Assembly (NCBI GenBank): GCA_019722365.1
Contig: JADFUC010000473.1
Location: forward strand, 141,868 to 205,867
Reading direction: 5' to 3'
DNA from: Lithospermum erythrorhizon
Lineage: Eukaryota; Streptophyta; Magnoliopsida; Boraginales; Boraginaceae
DNA length: 64,000 bases
Position 1 is the stretch's first letter, and every line of letters starts with the position of its first letter. The notes under the pieces are model-generated. The model ran no database searches, was not told where the DNA came from, and worked only from the letters and a program-made list of their open reading frames with translations. This document shows, piece by piece, positions 23,561 through 36,327 of this stretch. The position numbers and the translations under genes are program-made.

Positions 23561-25135
23561 ATGGGCATCATTTCATACATATACGTATATATGTATTTTG
23601 TTGTAATTGCTTATATACATTTATCTCATCTTCGAGTGCATTTGTATATGATTTTATATTATGAACAAGTTGTATATCAAACATCACTTACTGATGAACA
23701 CTGATGTACAAATAGCTACTTCCCTATCTTCTATTTGAATGACTTCTTGTGACCTTTTATATTAAACTTGTTATTTATGTCAAAATTATAAAAGTTTTCA
23801 TATCAAGTAATATTAATCACATATATACTATTGAGGTTTAACTTTATGTACTGTCAGACAAGATATAGCTTTAAAAGGCATATCATCTTTATTTCATTGA
23901 TTTTTAATATAATTCATTTGGAGATTTCACATTCGAACAAAAAGACATCTAGCGCAGGGTCTTTGGTTGTTTCTATGTGGGTAAAAATCGTGAGAATTTC
24001 ATAAAAAAGTCTTGATATTATTTAGTTTTGTGCAAATATTATTGAATCAATCACCAATTAAAATATGTTAAAATGAATATGTAAAATAAAATTAAATAGT
24101 AGAAATATGAATAATTTATACTAATAATCAATTCAAACGTGATGTTTTCTAAGAATAAATAAAATAACATGAGATGCATTTTTTTATTAAAAGAGAAAAG
24201 TGATATTTTCTAACAATAAATAAAGTTAATACGAATGCTATGATTCTTTTATCAAAACTCTCGAAAAATAAAGAAAGAATACCAGAACAAAACTTTAAAA
24301 CCTATTATTAAAAATTATAAGGGATCATATAACTATGAACAAAATAAATTATAATATAAATCAAAAAGTATAATTTATCAATTTACGGAATAATTAATTA
24401 TTTTATTTATTATCTCGCTTAAATATTTGAAATATAATACTTACGTGCAACGACGTACATTTTAATAGTAGTATATAATATGCGCGTGTTCCCTTCTTTT
24501 ACCTTACATTAGTATTTCCTCAATCCCAAAAAAGATCGTCCTATTTTTACTATTTTATAATAAATCATAAACTTTCGACTCACGACTCCCTGCCACTCGA
24601 TACACAAATAATATAGGCACGCGATCTCGAGAGATTCTGCTTTCAATATATATTTCGAAATATCAAACTTTTTATAATTTTCACGCATGTATAATTAGAG
24701 ATTTTACGCTGAAAAGCTCAAACGACAATCTTTCGTGAATCTTATGAAAGAATACATTATTCAAAGCAATACTCATTTATATATCATGGATATTGAAGAT
24801 AATGTAAGTATTTAGATACAATACACGTACATTTAGTTACGTACTAGTAATAAATTTTTGCCCACGCCTTATAACATATATAACGGTCGAGATTTTTAAT
24901 TATTATTGCATTGAATGATATATCGGTAAAAAAAATTATGTGTATTTTAGACCATCACACATCATAAATCAAGAATCAACCATTAATAATACATACTGTA
25001 CTACATATCTATAAGCAATCATCAAACTTTTCTTGTACTTCATTTTAAAACGAAGTATGAGTTGTCCGCCAAGCTACTCCTCAGAATTTCAAATGCAAGA
25101 ATACTTCCACAATCTTAGGCCAAGCTCATTCAAGT

Positions 25136-25145
25136 GTATATAAAG
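25136..25145 (+). promoter_or_regulatory. TATA box of the PLR-like gene
   Basis: GTATATAAAG lies about 125 bp upstream of the ATG at 25270, a normal distance for a short plant 5' UTR. Confidence 0.6.
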
Positions 25146-25269
25146 AAGAACTCAATATGCTTTGTTATCTCATATTCTACAAAGATTTTATTTGTTGTCA
25201 TAATAATAAGATTATTGAATTGATTCTATATATTTCTGCCATTTTATCGAGTAAAGAACATATACAAAA

Positions 25270-27735
25270 ATGGAGAAAATCAAGGTTTTAATCATAGGGG
25301 GTACTGGCTACTTGGGGAAGAGGTTAGTGAAGGCAAGTTTAGCTCATGGTCATGAAACATACATTTTGCATAGACCTGAAATTGGTGTGGACATTGAGAA
25401 GATAGAGATGATGATTTCCTTTAAATTACAAGGTGCCCATCTTGTTCAAGCTTCCTTCAATGATCATCAAAGTCTTGTTAATGCTGTGAAACTTGTGGAT
25501 GTGGTTATTTGTGCAATTTCTGGGGTTCATATTAGAAGTCATCACATCTTGCTTCAGCTAAAGCTTATCGAAGCAATCAAAGAGGCTGGAAATGTCAAGG
25601 TAATTAACGTGAATATCCATACTCCATTTTTTGATGTGCCATTGATCAGTATTATATTCTTGGCATGCATAATGTCAATACAAACGTAAAATTACTATTG
25701 ATAGTCATAATTTGTCTACAAACAATTATTTTGAGTTTTGTACATGTTACACATACATAAGAATGCACATTAATACAACTATGACAATATACACACGGTA
25801 GAAAGAATGTTATTAGGTTCATTCTATTTTATATGCCATCTATTACATACATTATCTTGCTACCTCCTTCATTAAATATTGACTATCAAATGTTCCTTTT
25901 ATAGAAATCATAAACAAATTCGATATTTAAATAAGGCTTATTAGTCGACAGGTTCTCAAACTATCGCGTAATTTTTTTGCCTGAATTTATTCATCTTGCC
26001 TGACATATTCTCAGACTTTCCTTGTTCTGCAAGACATCTTAAACAATTCCTACAAGAAAGTTAGCAATGTGGTATACATATAATTTGTAAAGTCAAACTT
26101 ATATTATGAAATTTAAAAAAAAATCAAAAACCGAAAATTAATATGATGATAAATTAATGGTTTGTGTAGAGATTTTTGCCATCTGAATTCGGGACGGATC
26201 CTGCAAGAATGGGGCATGCAATGGAGCCAGGGAGAGTGACATTTGATGATAAAATGGTGGTAAGAAAAGCCATAGAAGAAGCAAACATTCCTTTTACCTA
26301 CATCTCTGCTAATTGCTTTGCCGGATACTTTCTTGGCGGGCTTTGTCAATTTGGTAAAATTCTTCCTCCAAGGGAAGGCACCGTTGTACTCCATGGAGAT
26401 GGAGACCAGAAAGGTAAATGTTTACCAATGTTAGCTCCATCCAAAACTTTTGGGTCGAGTTCTGAGCTGGCTTACATGCTCCTTAGCTCAGCTAGAACTT
26501 GCTCTGAAGCTTCCATCTATAGTCATTATCAATATTCATATTTCTTAAAAAAAAATTATTAGTTATAATTTTTTTGTAATTTTAATTTATAATTATTATT
26601 TTATTATGAATATCTTTTTTATAATGTTAATCTATATTACAAATTGATGGTTTTGCTTGTCTTGTTAAGTGAAAAAATAATTTCTATAAATTAGTTAAGT
26701 AAACTAAAACTTTGTTAAGCCTTAGGCTCGTTTAGTGCACGAGATGACTAAAAAAATTTTCAACTCGGGCTCAAACCGGCTATGCTCGTTTATTGCTCTA
26801 TCCAAAAGTAATCAAGTTGGTTAATTAAAGGGGTATATTCCTTTTTTTTAAAAAAATTAGAGGTGAATGGTATGATTACACAGAGTAAGTGTTACAAAGA
26901 AAGTATAATAATATGTTATCAACAAGAGTTGAACTAAGAACTCTTATGAAATCGTGAGACAGATAACAATAGTCTATTGAATCATTGGCAAAGGTTATTA
27001 CGTTCTTATAAAAAATCTAAGAACAATTTTTAATCATTTTCTTGATTTTTGTAACTTGAAATATGTTTTATTATTCCGGCACTTTTTTATTTCGTACACC
27101 AAATGGTAACTATTCCCTCCAATCCATGTCTTTAATATTGTTTGGTTAATATTATTATCTGGCAGCAATATATGTTGATGAAGATGACATAGCCACCTAT
27201 AGTATCAAGACTATTGGTGATCCCCGGACTCTGAACAAGACCGTGTACATAAGACCTCCTAAAAATGTACTTTCTCAAAGGGAAGTTGTTGAAATTTGGG
27301 AGAAGCTAATAGGGAAAGAGCTTCAAAAGACATCTATTTCTGAACAAGAATTCTTAAAACTAAAGAAAGGTAAGTAGCAAATTACCTATTTTTGTTAGAT
27401 TGTTTTGAACCTAAATGCCTAAATTGGAACATTTATTAATTTTTTTTAATGGGAATCGCAGCCGTTACTCTTTAGGTGTGCACTGGTAAACCACGCACCC
27501 AGGATTTCTTAATCTTCATGTTAGATTATTTTGAATCTAAATTACATATTCATCTGTTGATTTTTGTTATGAAGGACTTGATTATGCACAACAAGTTGGT
27601 TTGAGTCATTATTACCACGTTTGCTATGAAGGATGTCTTTCTAACTTTGAAGTATGTGATGATGAAGAGGCTTCCAAATTGTATCCTCAAGTTCGATACA
27701 CCTCTGTTGAGGACTACCTTAAGCGTTATCTGTAA
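25270..27735 (+). CDS. PLR: Pinoresinol-lariciresinol reductase-like (NmrA/SDR)
   Basis: Four exons: 25270-25599, 26170-26413, 27166-27369, 27575-27735; GT-AG introns; joined 939 nt, 312 aa, the usual PLR length. The NADPH loop GGTGYLG is at residues 10-16. Lys138 in FDDKMVVRK is at the position of the catalytic lysine of Thuja PLR. RFLPSEFGTDPARMG, YISANCFAGYF, YVDEDDIATYS and HYYHVCYEGCLSNFE all favour PLR over isoflavone reductase or phenylcoumaran benzylic ether reductase. PLRs are cytosolic enzymes that reduce pinoresinol to lariciresinol and on to secoisolariciresinol in lignan synthesis. Stereospecificity cannot be read from sequence alone. Starts at the first ATG (AAAATGG context). 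No defects. Confidence 0.92.
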
Positions 27736-27800
27736 CAATAATTATTTTATGTTTCTAATTTATTGTGCGTTTGAGGATGCACACACCGGGATACAAAATG

Positions 27801-27806
27801 AATAAA
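27801..27806 (+). terminator. Poly(A) signal of the PLR-like gene
   Basis: AATAAA 66 bp after the stop codon, with further AATAAA copies at about 27824-27836. All lie before the copia LTR, so the transcript can end before the transposon. Confidence 0.5.
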
Positions 27807-27870
27807 TCCTGGTAATCTTACAAATAAATAAATAAAAATGTTATTAGAGTTGATACTGAAGTCGCCTGAC

Positions 27871-28025
27871 TGCTTATATATGTAGTTCCCTGAGTTGCAT
27901 TAGCTGTAGTTTGTGGGCTTCAGTTAGTAGCCTTAGAATACTTAGCATACGTACTTATATATATATCTCATTGTAATACTGTTGTAAACTAACTGAATGA
28001 ATGGGAATAGAGTCATAATTTTTCA
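27871..28025 (+). repeat. 5' LTR of the copia element
   Basis: Shares AGTTAGTAGCCTT, CATACGTAC/CATACATAC, TATATATATCT, and GGAATAGAGTCATAATTT with 31338-31484. It ends at TTTTTCA immediately before the primer-binding site. The left end is approximate. Confidence 0.65.
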
Positions 28026-28037
28026 TGCTATCAGAGT
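28026..28037 (+). promoter_or_regulatory. tRNA-Met primer-binding site
   Basis: TGCTATCAGAGT directly after the LTR differs by two bases from TGGTATCAGAGC, the usual initiator-Met site of Ty1/copia elements. Confidence 0.75.
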
Positions 28038-28165
28038 TCTAGTAGCCTAGGTTACCTCTATTAGCAAACAATCAATAATTTTTTTCTACCTTGTTCCGTC
28101 TGCTCGTCGATCATCACCTCCAGACCACCGTCTACCATTTTTTTCTCATCTTTTGGTTAATTTAT

Positions 28166-28830
28166 CATGGCTGACAATGAAGGCAAGACTGCTTCTCTCC
28201 ATATTACTCAAGCCGCGCGATTCAATCTCGCAACCTCATGGCCCATGCTCTACTTCGTAATGATAATTATCATGGATGGTCTCAAGACTACTCACGCGCC
28301 AAGCGCTTCGTCGTAGTTTGTTTTTATCGATGGCACTATCCAAAAGCCCGTTGAGAATCGCAAACTTTTGAATTGGGAGACTGTTAATTCAATGTTGATA
28401 TCGTGGATTATGCGGAGTATCGAACCACGATTAGCATTGACCGTACCTTATTTTGAGGAGGTTAAACCATTGTGGGATTATTTGGAGAAACGCCCGGTTG
28501 CCATCGACTCGCTTACAGCTAGCGTGTCGAGATCATCGCCCAGAAAACAAAGCGGGCGGGATGTCCTCGAGGAGTATTATAATAAATTAACTGTTTAAAT
28601 ACGAACTTGCTCGTCCCCCAAGCCGCCCACCGTTGTTCATGTGGACATTGTACTTGCAATTTGGTTGGCCGATTTCAGGAAGATCGCGAGGAGGAGAAAC
28701 TCCATCAGTTTTTGGTGGGGGTTGATGATGATTTGTATGGCATGGTTCGCTCTAATTTGTTGTCTCAATGCTCCTATTCCTTCGGCCGGACGACGCTTAT
28801 TCTAATTTTTTACACAGATTTGTGCTAATC
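28166..28830 (+). pseudogene. Gag remnant of the copia element
   Basis: Begins MADNEGKTASLHITQ at 28166; then in shifted frames NYHGWS-type sequence (about 28263), FIDGTIQKPVEN, LLNWETVNSMLISWIMRSIE (28350-28440) and FLVGVDDDLYGMVRSNLLSQ (28710-28770). This is the UBN2-type gag of Ty1/copia elements. At least three frame changes. Confidence 0.7.
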
Positions 28831-29049
28831 TAAGGCTATCGCTAAGGCTCAAGTCGACCGAATTGCCCATGCTTTCAAAGTTGTAAAGGTTCACATTGTC
28901 GCTGGCGGGCATGATGCCGCTTACATGTTTCAAGCTTACAAGCATCTGACAAGGGAAAGAGAAGCATAAAAGAAGAGGAAAAGTGGTCTCGGTCTTTCGA
29001 ACTCCTGTCCCGTTATACGACGTGGTCAACCTCCTCTGCTGGCATATTC

Positions 29050-29900
29050 TTCTATTTTTTGTATTCTTGATACAGGTGCTTCGCATCATCTTACTGGTAG
29101 TCTTTCGTGCATGACCGCTACTCGTTCAATTGCTACTTGTCCTATCGTTGCCCGAATGCCATACGACTCATCGCTACTACGGAAGGCCGAGACGGCCTGT
29201 GGGGACTTACTTTATATCATGTTTTATTTGTTCCTAATTTGAATTGCAATTTGTTATCAGTGTCTCAGTTAATTGATGATAGTCATTATTTTGTACGATT
29301 TACTAATGAGCTGTGCATTATTCAGGACCAACGCTCGGGAGCCCGTATCAAGCAGATGTTGCTGGAGCTTGGGTCTTAACTTCCTATTTATTTACGAGAA
29401 GATATTGTGGAGGTTAGGGACGGTGAAAGGCTGTGCCCATCCATCTCAAATTCTAGTAGTACGCACTATCCATTTCGCCTCCTATGCTCCGAGGTTGCAA
29501 TTTTATCTCAATACGCAACAACATTACTAACCTCGGTCACTCCAGCCAGAATCTGCATGTCTACTATTTCTATGGGTCGATTGGCCGCTCTACAATACTT
29601 GCCATGAAGTCTTGGCTGGGTTTACTAAGCATCCCTCAGTGTTACTTCAAGATTATGTCACCCACACTGTTCATACCTTGTGTCCTTCTTCTCCTTCAAC
29701 GTCTCCTCTCGACTCTCCAGGTAGCATCTATCCTTTAGCTCAGTATGTAAATTGTGCTAATTTTTCCCTACACTGTCGTGTGTTTCTTGCAGCCGTATTG
29801 AATGGGGTTGAACCTCGGAACTTCTCAGAAGCCATGTCCGATCCGGGGTGGTGCGAGGCCGCTTCCAGTTTGAGATTCTAAGACTAAGCATGTAACCCTC
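29050..29900 (+). pseudogene. Protease and integrase remnant of the copia element
   Basis: At 29060-29090 the DTGASHH-type protease site is readable (ILDTGASHHLTG). NLNCNLLSVSQLIDDSHYFV follows (29235-29300), marking the GAG-pre-integrase region. Integrase core traces are weak and frame-broken. Confidence 0.6.
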
Positions 29901-30099
29901 CGCCATCGACAAAAGCGCGCTCTTTCGCTGTCATGGGCGATAAAATTAAATATCACTCGACGGGTTCTATTGAACGTTGAAAGCGCCGTTGGTAATTCTC
30001 CGGGAATCCAATGTCACGGGTATTGATTTTCTTCAGAGACTTTTTCCCCCAATGGCAAAGGTGGTTACCGCACTTTCGTTATCGTTGTCGCTGGGCGGG

Positions 30100-31215
30100 T
30101 GGCTGCATCGCAATGGATGTCCATAATGCATTTCTTCACGGTGATTTGGATGAAGAAGTGTATATGAAGCTTCCTCCGGGTTTTTACATGCATCATTCCC
30201 GAGACGGTGTGTCGCTTGAAGAAGTCTTTGCCTCATGGCGTGTGCACCACGTTGTTGGCCTGGCTAAATTGGCCGCCCATCAGTAGTAGGGGCATGGCTT
30301 TGTCCATTCTTACTCAGATTATTCTTTATTCATTCTACGACAGGCGCTTATCTGGGCTTGTATGTCTCTGCTTATGCCGATGACTTAATTGTACTAGAAA
30401 TGACTCGAGGCAATCACGGAATTTAAAGCTTATTTGAGTCAGCTGCTTAACGTAAGGACTCGGGTGTTCTCAAGTACTTTCTTGGTGTGTCGGGGTTTTG
30501 CTCGTTCAAGGTATTTTGTCTCAACATAAATACTGACATCATCTCTCGAGACAGGCTTTCTTTGGGCAAAACTAAATTTTCTTTTTCCCTTATCACCGAG
30601 CAAAATCATAGCTCTTTCAGCTGCGGGGGCCGAATCGGTGGACCCGAACCGTATCGCCATCTGGCTGTCGGCCGATATATTTGCATTTACTCGCCTCGAT
30701 CGCTTATACTATACATATTCTTGTTCAATTTATAACAACTAAAGCAGAAATATTTCGGATGCCGCTTCTCGTAGTTCGACATCTTATGTTCGGGACAAGG
30801 TCTATTTGCTTTCCGCCAGGATCTCTCTCTCTTACTGCTGCATGACTGGATTGGCCGTTGTCCTCCGATCACTGGAGTTCGATTACAGGATGGATTATTT
30901 GTTTTGGCGGTTCACCTATTTCTTGGAAGATCAAGAAGCAACATATCGCTTCATGGTCTCCGCTACGAAGGTATCGCTTTGATGATCGCTTATCACCGCC
31001 GAGTCAAATGGTCAAGGCTCTTTTGCTTGATTTTGGTGTCTCTCATTCTGGGCCTATGACATTATTCCGCGACAAATACCGCTTTCTCTCGCATATTGCG
31101 CATTCAAGATTTTCATGACCGCACGAAACATATTGAGGTTGATTGTCACTATGTTCCGCGATTCGCTCGTGACGGCATCATGACAACTCATGTTTCTACG
31201 AATGTTTAACTCACG
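30100..31215 (+). pseudogene. RT and RNase H remnant of the copia element
   Basis: [20 protein letters not shown] and LPPGF (30110-30185) form the RT core. A YADDLIV version of the catalytic box is readable at about 30370-30395. Near 30885-31200 are TGWIICFGGSPISWK, KALLLDFGVSHSGPM and HIEVDCHYV, the RNase H end, followed by STNV. Many frameshifts. Confidence 0.75.
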
Positions 31216-31337
31216 ATATTTTCTACGATGGTTTTGGCAAAGACTAAGTTCCATTACTTACTTCGCAAAGCGGTTTCATTCCTCCCCGGCCTAACTCGAT
31301 GGGGTATTAGAAATGATATCAAGAAATCGACTCTCGC

Positions 31338-31484
31338 TGGCTATACGTGGTCCTGAGTCAGATTAGTCAGCTAGGGGCTTTAGTTAGTAGCCTTTGTAAT
31401 ACCCCTAACATACATACATATATATATCTAATTGTAATTGTTGTATACCAAATGAATTGAATTGGAATAGAGTCATAATTTCTG
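31338..31484 (+). repeat. 3' LTR of the copia element
   Basis: Partner of 27871-28025, ending GGAATAGAGTCATAATTTCTG. Divergence and small indels between the two indicate an old insertion. Confidence 0.65.
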
Positions 31485-34255
31485 AAATGTAAATTTAATA
31501 TTTTAGAATGTTCATCATTGTCGAGTGTTATAATATGAAGGTTATAAGTGTTACACAAATGTAACAAACAATCCAAAATTATCATAAACTGGTAATCATT
31601 GTTACTAAAACTTTAGCTTAATAGATGTGGACCAGACCTTCATCTTTGTCAAGCTGTTTGATGATTATTAATGAGTCTATAGTATAACTCCGAATCTACC
31701 ATAGACCCAGAATTGATCAATCTGACGACTTTGAATTACTTGTTACACACTACTCCATCCGAACGCAGATGGTCCTCGTATTTGGCACTACATCGGCTTA
31801 GGAGGTCGGACTCGAACAGTATAGCTTGACTTGATAATTAGCCGACGTGTATTGGGTTTAACGAACGTATGCCAAACGTGTTTGAACGGTCCGATTAACA
31901 TGGACCTAACACTAGACTAATTAATGGGTCGGTCCAGTCGATGGCCCGTCGTCGTGACCGACGCATATGAATATTGGAATTAGAATTTGTTGCACTAATA
32001 TTCCAATATAAATTTTCAAATACAAACTTTTAATTCGAATTGGAAAAAAAATTGATACACCTAACATAAAAATCCAAGTTAAACAAACTATATGAAATTG
32101 GGCAAAGTTTTATGATAAAATCTGAAGAGTTTTACAACATAAGTGTTCATTAGGTATTCAAATAAAATTACAATATATATAATTTCCACCTCACAATAGG
32201 AGGGATGAAAAAAATGGAAAAAACAAATTGCACCAAACAACACGTTAAGAGTTTGATAGATACCTAACTGAAATTCTTAGCAAATAATTTTTTTAAAGAA
32301 ATCAAGAAGAAGGAACAAAGGATAGATAGTGGATGCTTCCTTTAAGGGAGTGTTTGGTATATGAAAGAAAATAATCAAGAGATATTGCCTCCCCTATTTT
32401 CACGTGCAAATGAGAGCAATCGTAGTCCAAAGAAAAGCCAGTCGACTTTGACTTGAAGTAACCAAACAAAAGAGAAACGTGAGTCGACATTCATATCGAA
32501 GGTTCCTATCAGTTGTATCTACCATCCATTATCACCACGTTTCTTCCACTTTGTTTCAAAAGGACATCTACGTTTTGACTATAACCGTCGGCCCGGATTC
32601 TCTTTACGGATTGATATCTTCGTAGTTGATATATCGACTTCATTGTCGATTTGATGTTAAATAATGAATCAAGTTTATGGCCAGCCTAAATAGCTTAATA
32701 TTACGATTACCTCAAAGTTCAAGACAAAAGATTGTAATACGCTGGCTCTAAAAGCCGCAAAATATTACACTCATGGTCCAATAAAGAATAGAAACTAACG
32801 CGTATTATCGCTTACTTTGAGACTATATCGCAACACTCAGACTCTATTTCGAATTAATTTGCAACACAACTACTTGAAGGATTAAAGGACAACTTGATCC
32901 TACTATCTGAGTCCAAATTGATAATTACCTCTTGATATATCAATAATAAATTTCACACATATATTTTATTTAAATATAACTTACTTAATTGGTGTAGGAA
33001 ATTTTTTTATTACACTTTGAAGTAGGGAATCGATAGTTCAGAATGAGACATTAAATGTGTAGGTGTTACTTGATTCTAAATTTATTTCAATGATGGGTCT
33101 TGAATCCGGGTCCGTTACTGCTTATTAAAAAATCTTAATAATTGCTCTTTGCATATGTGATACCACAATCAAATATATCATCGAAGATCCTTAAGCATAC
33201 AAGACTACACTAAAATATGTCATCGAAAGATTTTTAAGATACAGTGATTTCAATAAATGCTAAACTCTATAATATAATAACATTTAATTACTGAAAGATA
33301 TAATATATATATATATACTTTTAATTCTGGCCCCCAACTTAAAATACCAAATAAGCCTATAAAATTTTAAAAAATTACAAAAATAGATCATTTAAAAATC
33401 TTAATAGAAATAATAGATTCTGCATTAACACCCTAATTTGCTACCTTTGAATCCAAATATTACTACTGAATCGGATTAAACCCCTAAATTTATTAATCAG
33501 AGAGAGATTTCTAATTATTAATGGGGTCAATTACTATACTTTTTAAAAATAAGGCATCATCAATTTATAAAGAGCATATTTTAAAATTGAAGGAAGTTAT
33601 TATATATGCACCTCTTAAACTCCGCCACAATTATTATTATATTAAACTATCCTTTTAGTCATGATTGTTTCTAAAAATTTATGTCTCTATAATGGTGGCG
33701 GTGGACCATATAGTTTGATTTTTTCTTTTATTGTACACAAACAGCTAAAGGTAAGAAAAGGGCATGTGCTTTTTCTATATGCATGGCATGGCCTCTTTCG
33801 CTAACTGGTTGTTTCTTGTTGCTTTCATGATCCGATCCTGAGCAGAAATGTTATACGAGCCATGCGATCAACTTCCACCTACCTATTCAAAAATTCACAA
33901 ATAATTGTATACTGTGTAGTATACATTAACATATATTCAAGTCGTTAAATTACCACTTCATAATAATTAATGTTAGTCTAATAATCACAAGATATTACTC
34001 GTAATGACGAGATCTTAATTTGACTCCTAGAACAAATGACGAGCCAAATCTTTTATTTTAAAAAAAATGTTAATTTCCAATTTGATGGTACAGTCCAACA
34101 AATTAAATTTCAAACAAACTAAGAGTCATGTGTTTTGGTAAAGTAAAATAGGCTCAAATTGTTATTTTAATTAATAATCCAGCTTCCAACTACATAAAAA
34201 TCAATTAACCGAACACTACTAATAAAATATAGAAAGATAATGTAGCTTCTGCGCA
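31485..34255. other. AT-rich intergenic region
   Basis: No coding sequence recognised. Scattered microsatellite-like AT tracts, for example (TA)n at 33302-33317. Nothing else supported. Confidence 0.45.
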
Positions 34256-34440
34256 TAGCTCAACTAGTAAGGAGTTGGTAGGTTGTTGTTACATCTCTCG
34301 CCTTTTTTGCGGTGTGAGTTGACTCCTCTTAAGAACAATCTCGTATGAGTTGGTTTATGAAGAACTATAAATATAGTGATATATATACATCCCATAATTT
34401 ATCTTCTATTTGTAACTCAAGATCATAAATACTGTATATA
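34252..34440 (+). mobile_element. tRNA-derived SINE candidate
   Basis: TAGCTCAACTAG at 34256-34267 fits a pol III A box, and GAGTTGACTCC at 34316-34326 fits a B box about 50 bp later. The downstream end is not resolved. Confidence 0.4.
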
Positions 34441-34470
34441 GCATAGATTCTTAATTTGAGGATTTTAACT

Positions 34471-34568
34471 TTTTTTTTTTAAAAAAAATCCTACCCACCG
34501 CCCCTTTACAATGAGAATCGAACCCAGGACCTCTAAGTCACTGGAAAACCTCTTAACCACTAGGCTAA
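34471..34568 (-). mobile_element. tRNA-derived SINE
   Basis: On the minus strand it starts TAGCCTAGTGGTT (A box, rc of 34555-34567), has GGGTTCGATTCTC (B box, rc of 34513-34525) about 30 bp on, and ends in an A-rich tail (rc of 34471-34488). About 100 bp, a short tRNA-like SINE. Its 5' end abuts the palindrome arm that begins at 34570. Confidence 0.65.
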
Positions 34569-34569
34569 A

Positions 34570-35183
34570 TTGAACATAAGAAAATAGCATTTTAATAAAA
34601 TTAAGTTATATTCAAGACATAATAATATTATTAACGGTTTGATTAGTCACATATTCTAATCAAAATAGGAAGAAGGTAGTACTTGTAAGTGCTGCACTGC
34701 ATAGAAAGTTGATGAAGGTTTCAAAGCCCAACCGACAAAAAGTTCGATGGTTGTAAATATTGGAACCTCATTTGTTTTCTTCCTATGGTGGTAGAATGGT
34801 AGCACATTGGATTGATTCTTTTAAAAATATTAAATTACATGAAAGCTAAATTATAATTAACCATAAGGTAATAAAGTATAACACCTTACATACTTTCCAT
34901 TCTAAAGAACATTAAAGTCATCTCTAATGATTACATTATCTTTTTAAAAAGTTAAAATCTACCACCATAGGAAGAAAACAAATGAGGTTCCAATATTTAC
35001 AACCATCGAACTTTTTGTCGGTTGGACTTTGAAACCTTCATCAACTTTCTATGCAGTGCAGCACTTACAAGTACTACCTTCTTCCTATTTTGATTAGAAT
35101 ATGTGACTAATCAAACCGTTAATAATATTATTATGTCTTGAATATAAATTAATTTTATTAAAATGCTATTTTCTTATGTTCAA
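34570..35183. repeat. 225-bp inverted duplication, about 99% identical arms
   Basis: Left arm 34570-34794, right arm 34959-35183, equal lengths, loop 164 bp. The outer ends read TTGAACATAAGAAAATAGCA and its complement; the inner ends read CCTATGGTGGTAG and its complement. I see only two mismatches. A transcript would fold into a long perfect hairpin. No TIR consensus or target duplication links it to a known transposon family. The arms do not code for a recognisable protein. Confidence 0.92.
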
Positions 35184-35937
35184 TTTTTTGACATATACAG
35201 TATATGGTATGTGGATTATTCCATTTAAGTGTTTCAAAGGTGATACTTAAATTTATCGATAACTCAATAGCTTGATGACTCAAATTTTCATAAGTAGGTC
35301 TTGAGTTCAAATTTTATTAGCAATATATTCTCTATTTTCTTTGTATCAGTTACTCTAACTGTGTTTAGTTAGGAATTTTTATATTAGTTATTTGTAATAC
35401 TCAATATCTGTATTTGTAATTTATAATACTATATAATCGTATTTTTCATCGCTAATTTATAAAAAAAAAAGGTGACATTTAAATTTAATTTTGGGTAAAC
35501 TCCAAATAATGGTATGAGTTTGATCTAATTGTACATAGTTGTCAATCGTAATTATAGGCAAGAATTTTAAAAAATAGAGTACCCAAATGGAATAGATAAT
35601 TATGCCTACGGAAGTAATATTATATACCGGATTTAAATATTGTGCTTATGTAACTTATTTAAGCACTCATATGGAAGCATTTATGTAGTATCGTACGTAG
35701 CTAATTTTAGAAATTTTTATCAAACTAAAAGTTAAGTGCACGACGAAAAATTATTCCTTACTTTTTTTCCCCAATAAAAAACTATTATACTAAATTGCAA
35801 GTAAGGAAGTATGTCATAAACTCTTTCTCCATTATTATAAAAAAAAATTTCAAGATTGATTTTCAATTATTAAATTCATCATGTTAATATAAATTTTACT
35901 AAAAATACTATATTCTTATTATACATTTTTCATCAAA
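35184..35937. other. AT-rich intergenic region, possible SINE relic
   Basis: At about 35265-35330 TAGCTTGATGACTCA and TTGAGTTCAAATTTTATTAG resemble A and B boxes of a decayed tRNA-derived SINE. Nothing else identified. Confidence 0.35.
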
Positions 35938-35950
35938 TCTATACTATATA

Positions 35951-36327
35951 TCTATACTATATATAATGCCATAGCTTTTTAAGTATCGACGGTTATAAAG
36001 TGTGCCTAAATTAATGTATTTCCTATTTTTACCCTCCCGATAAATTTTTTTTTATTTTAATTTTCATAAGAATCCTTCTGGCCACAGAATCCTGCCTAAC
36101 AAAGATATATTCTCCATAAACTACTACTATAAATATTATCTATTACGTAATACCAGAATATCACCAAGAGAAATAAAAAGTTGTTTCACAGCCCTCTATC
36201 TTTATTTTTTCTTACCAGAATTTTTCTACTTTTATTTCTTTGGTGCTTTTAAAAAAATCATTATAATTTTATTATAAAATAATAAAATAATTTCAAGTAT
36301 TACGCAAAGACGCGCACATATAACTAG
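35951..36327 (+). mobile_element. Non-autonomous Helitron, 377 bp, nested
   Basis: Starts TCTATACTATATATAATGCC after an A, ends GACGCGCACATATAACTAG before a T. This fits the Helitron rule (5'-TC, 3'-CTRR, A/T target, no TIR, no target duplication). Excising it rejoins the outer element's 5' end. Confidence 0.55.

Larger units (their letters stand above)
21331..25135. other. AT-rich intergenic region with transposon relics
   Basis: Nearly 4 kb with no gene. It contains a Stowaway-like MITE (22214-22466) and an LTR-like stretch (about 22930-23560). A MITE-like left end (TATTTCCTCAATCCCAAAAA, 24511) and a Helitron-like 3' signature (ACGTGCAACGACGTACATTT near 24444) are also present. None has coding content. 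Confidence 0.5.
27871..31484 (+). mobile_element. Ty1/copia element with short LTRs, decayed
   Basis: Short LTRs (27871-28025 and 31338-31484) flank gag, integrase, RT and RNase H remnants in copia order on the plus strand. It is shorter (3.6 kb) than a complete copia element, so internal deletions are likely. It sits about 135 bp after the PLR stop codon in the same orientation. Confidence 0.8.
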
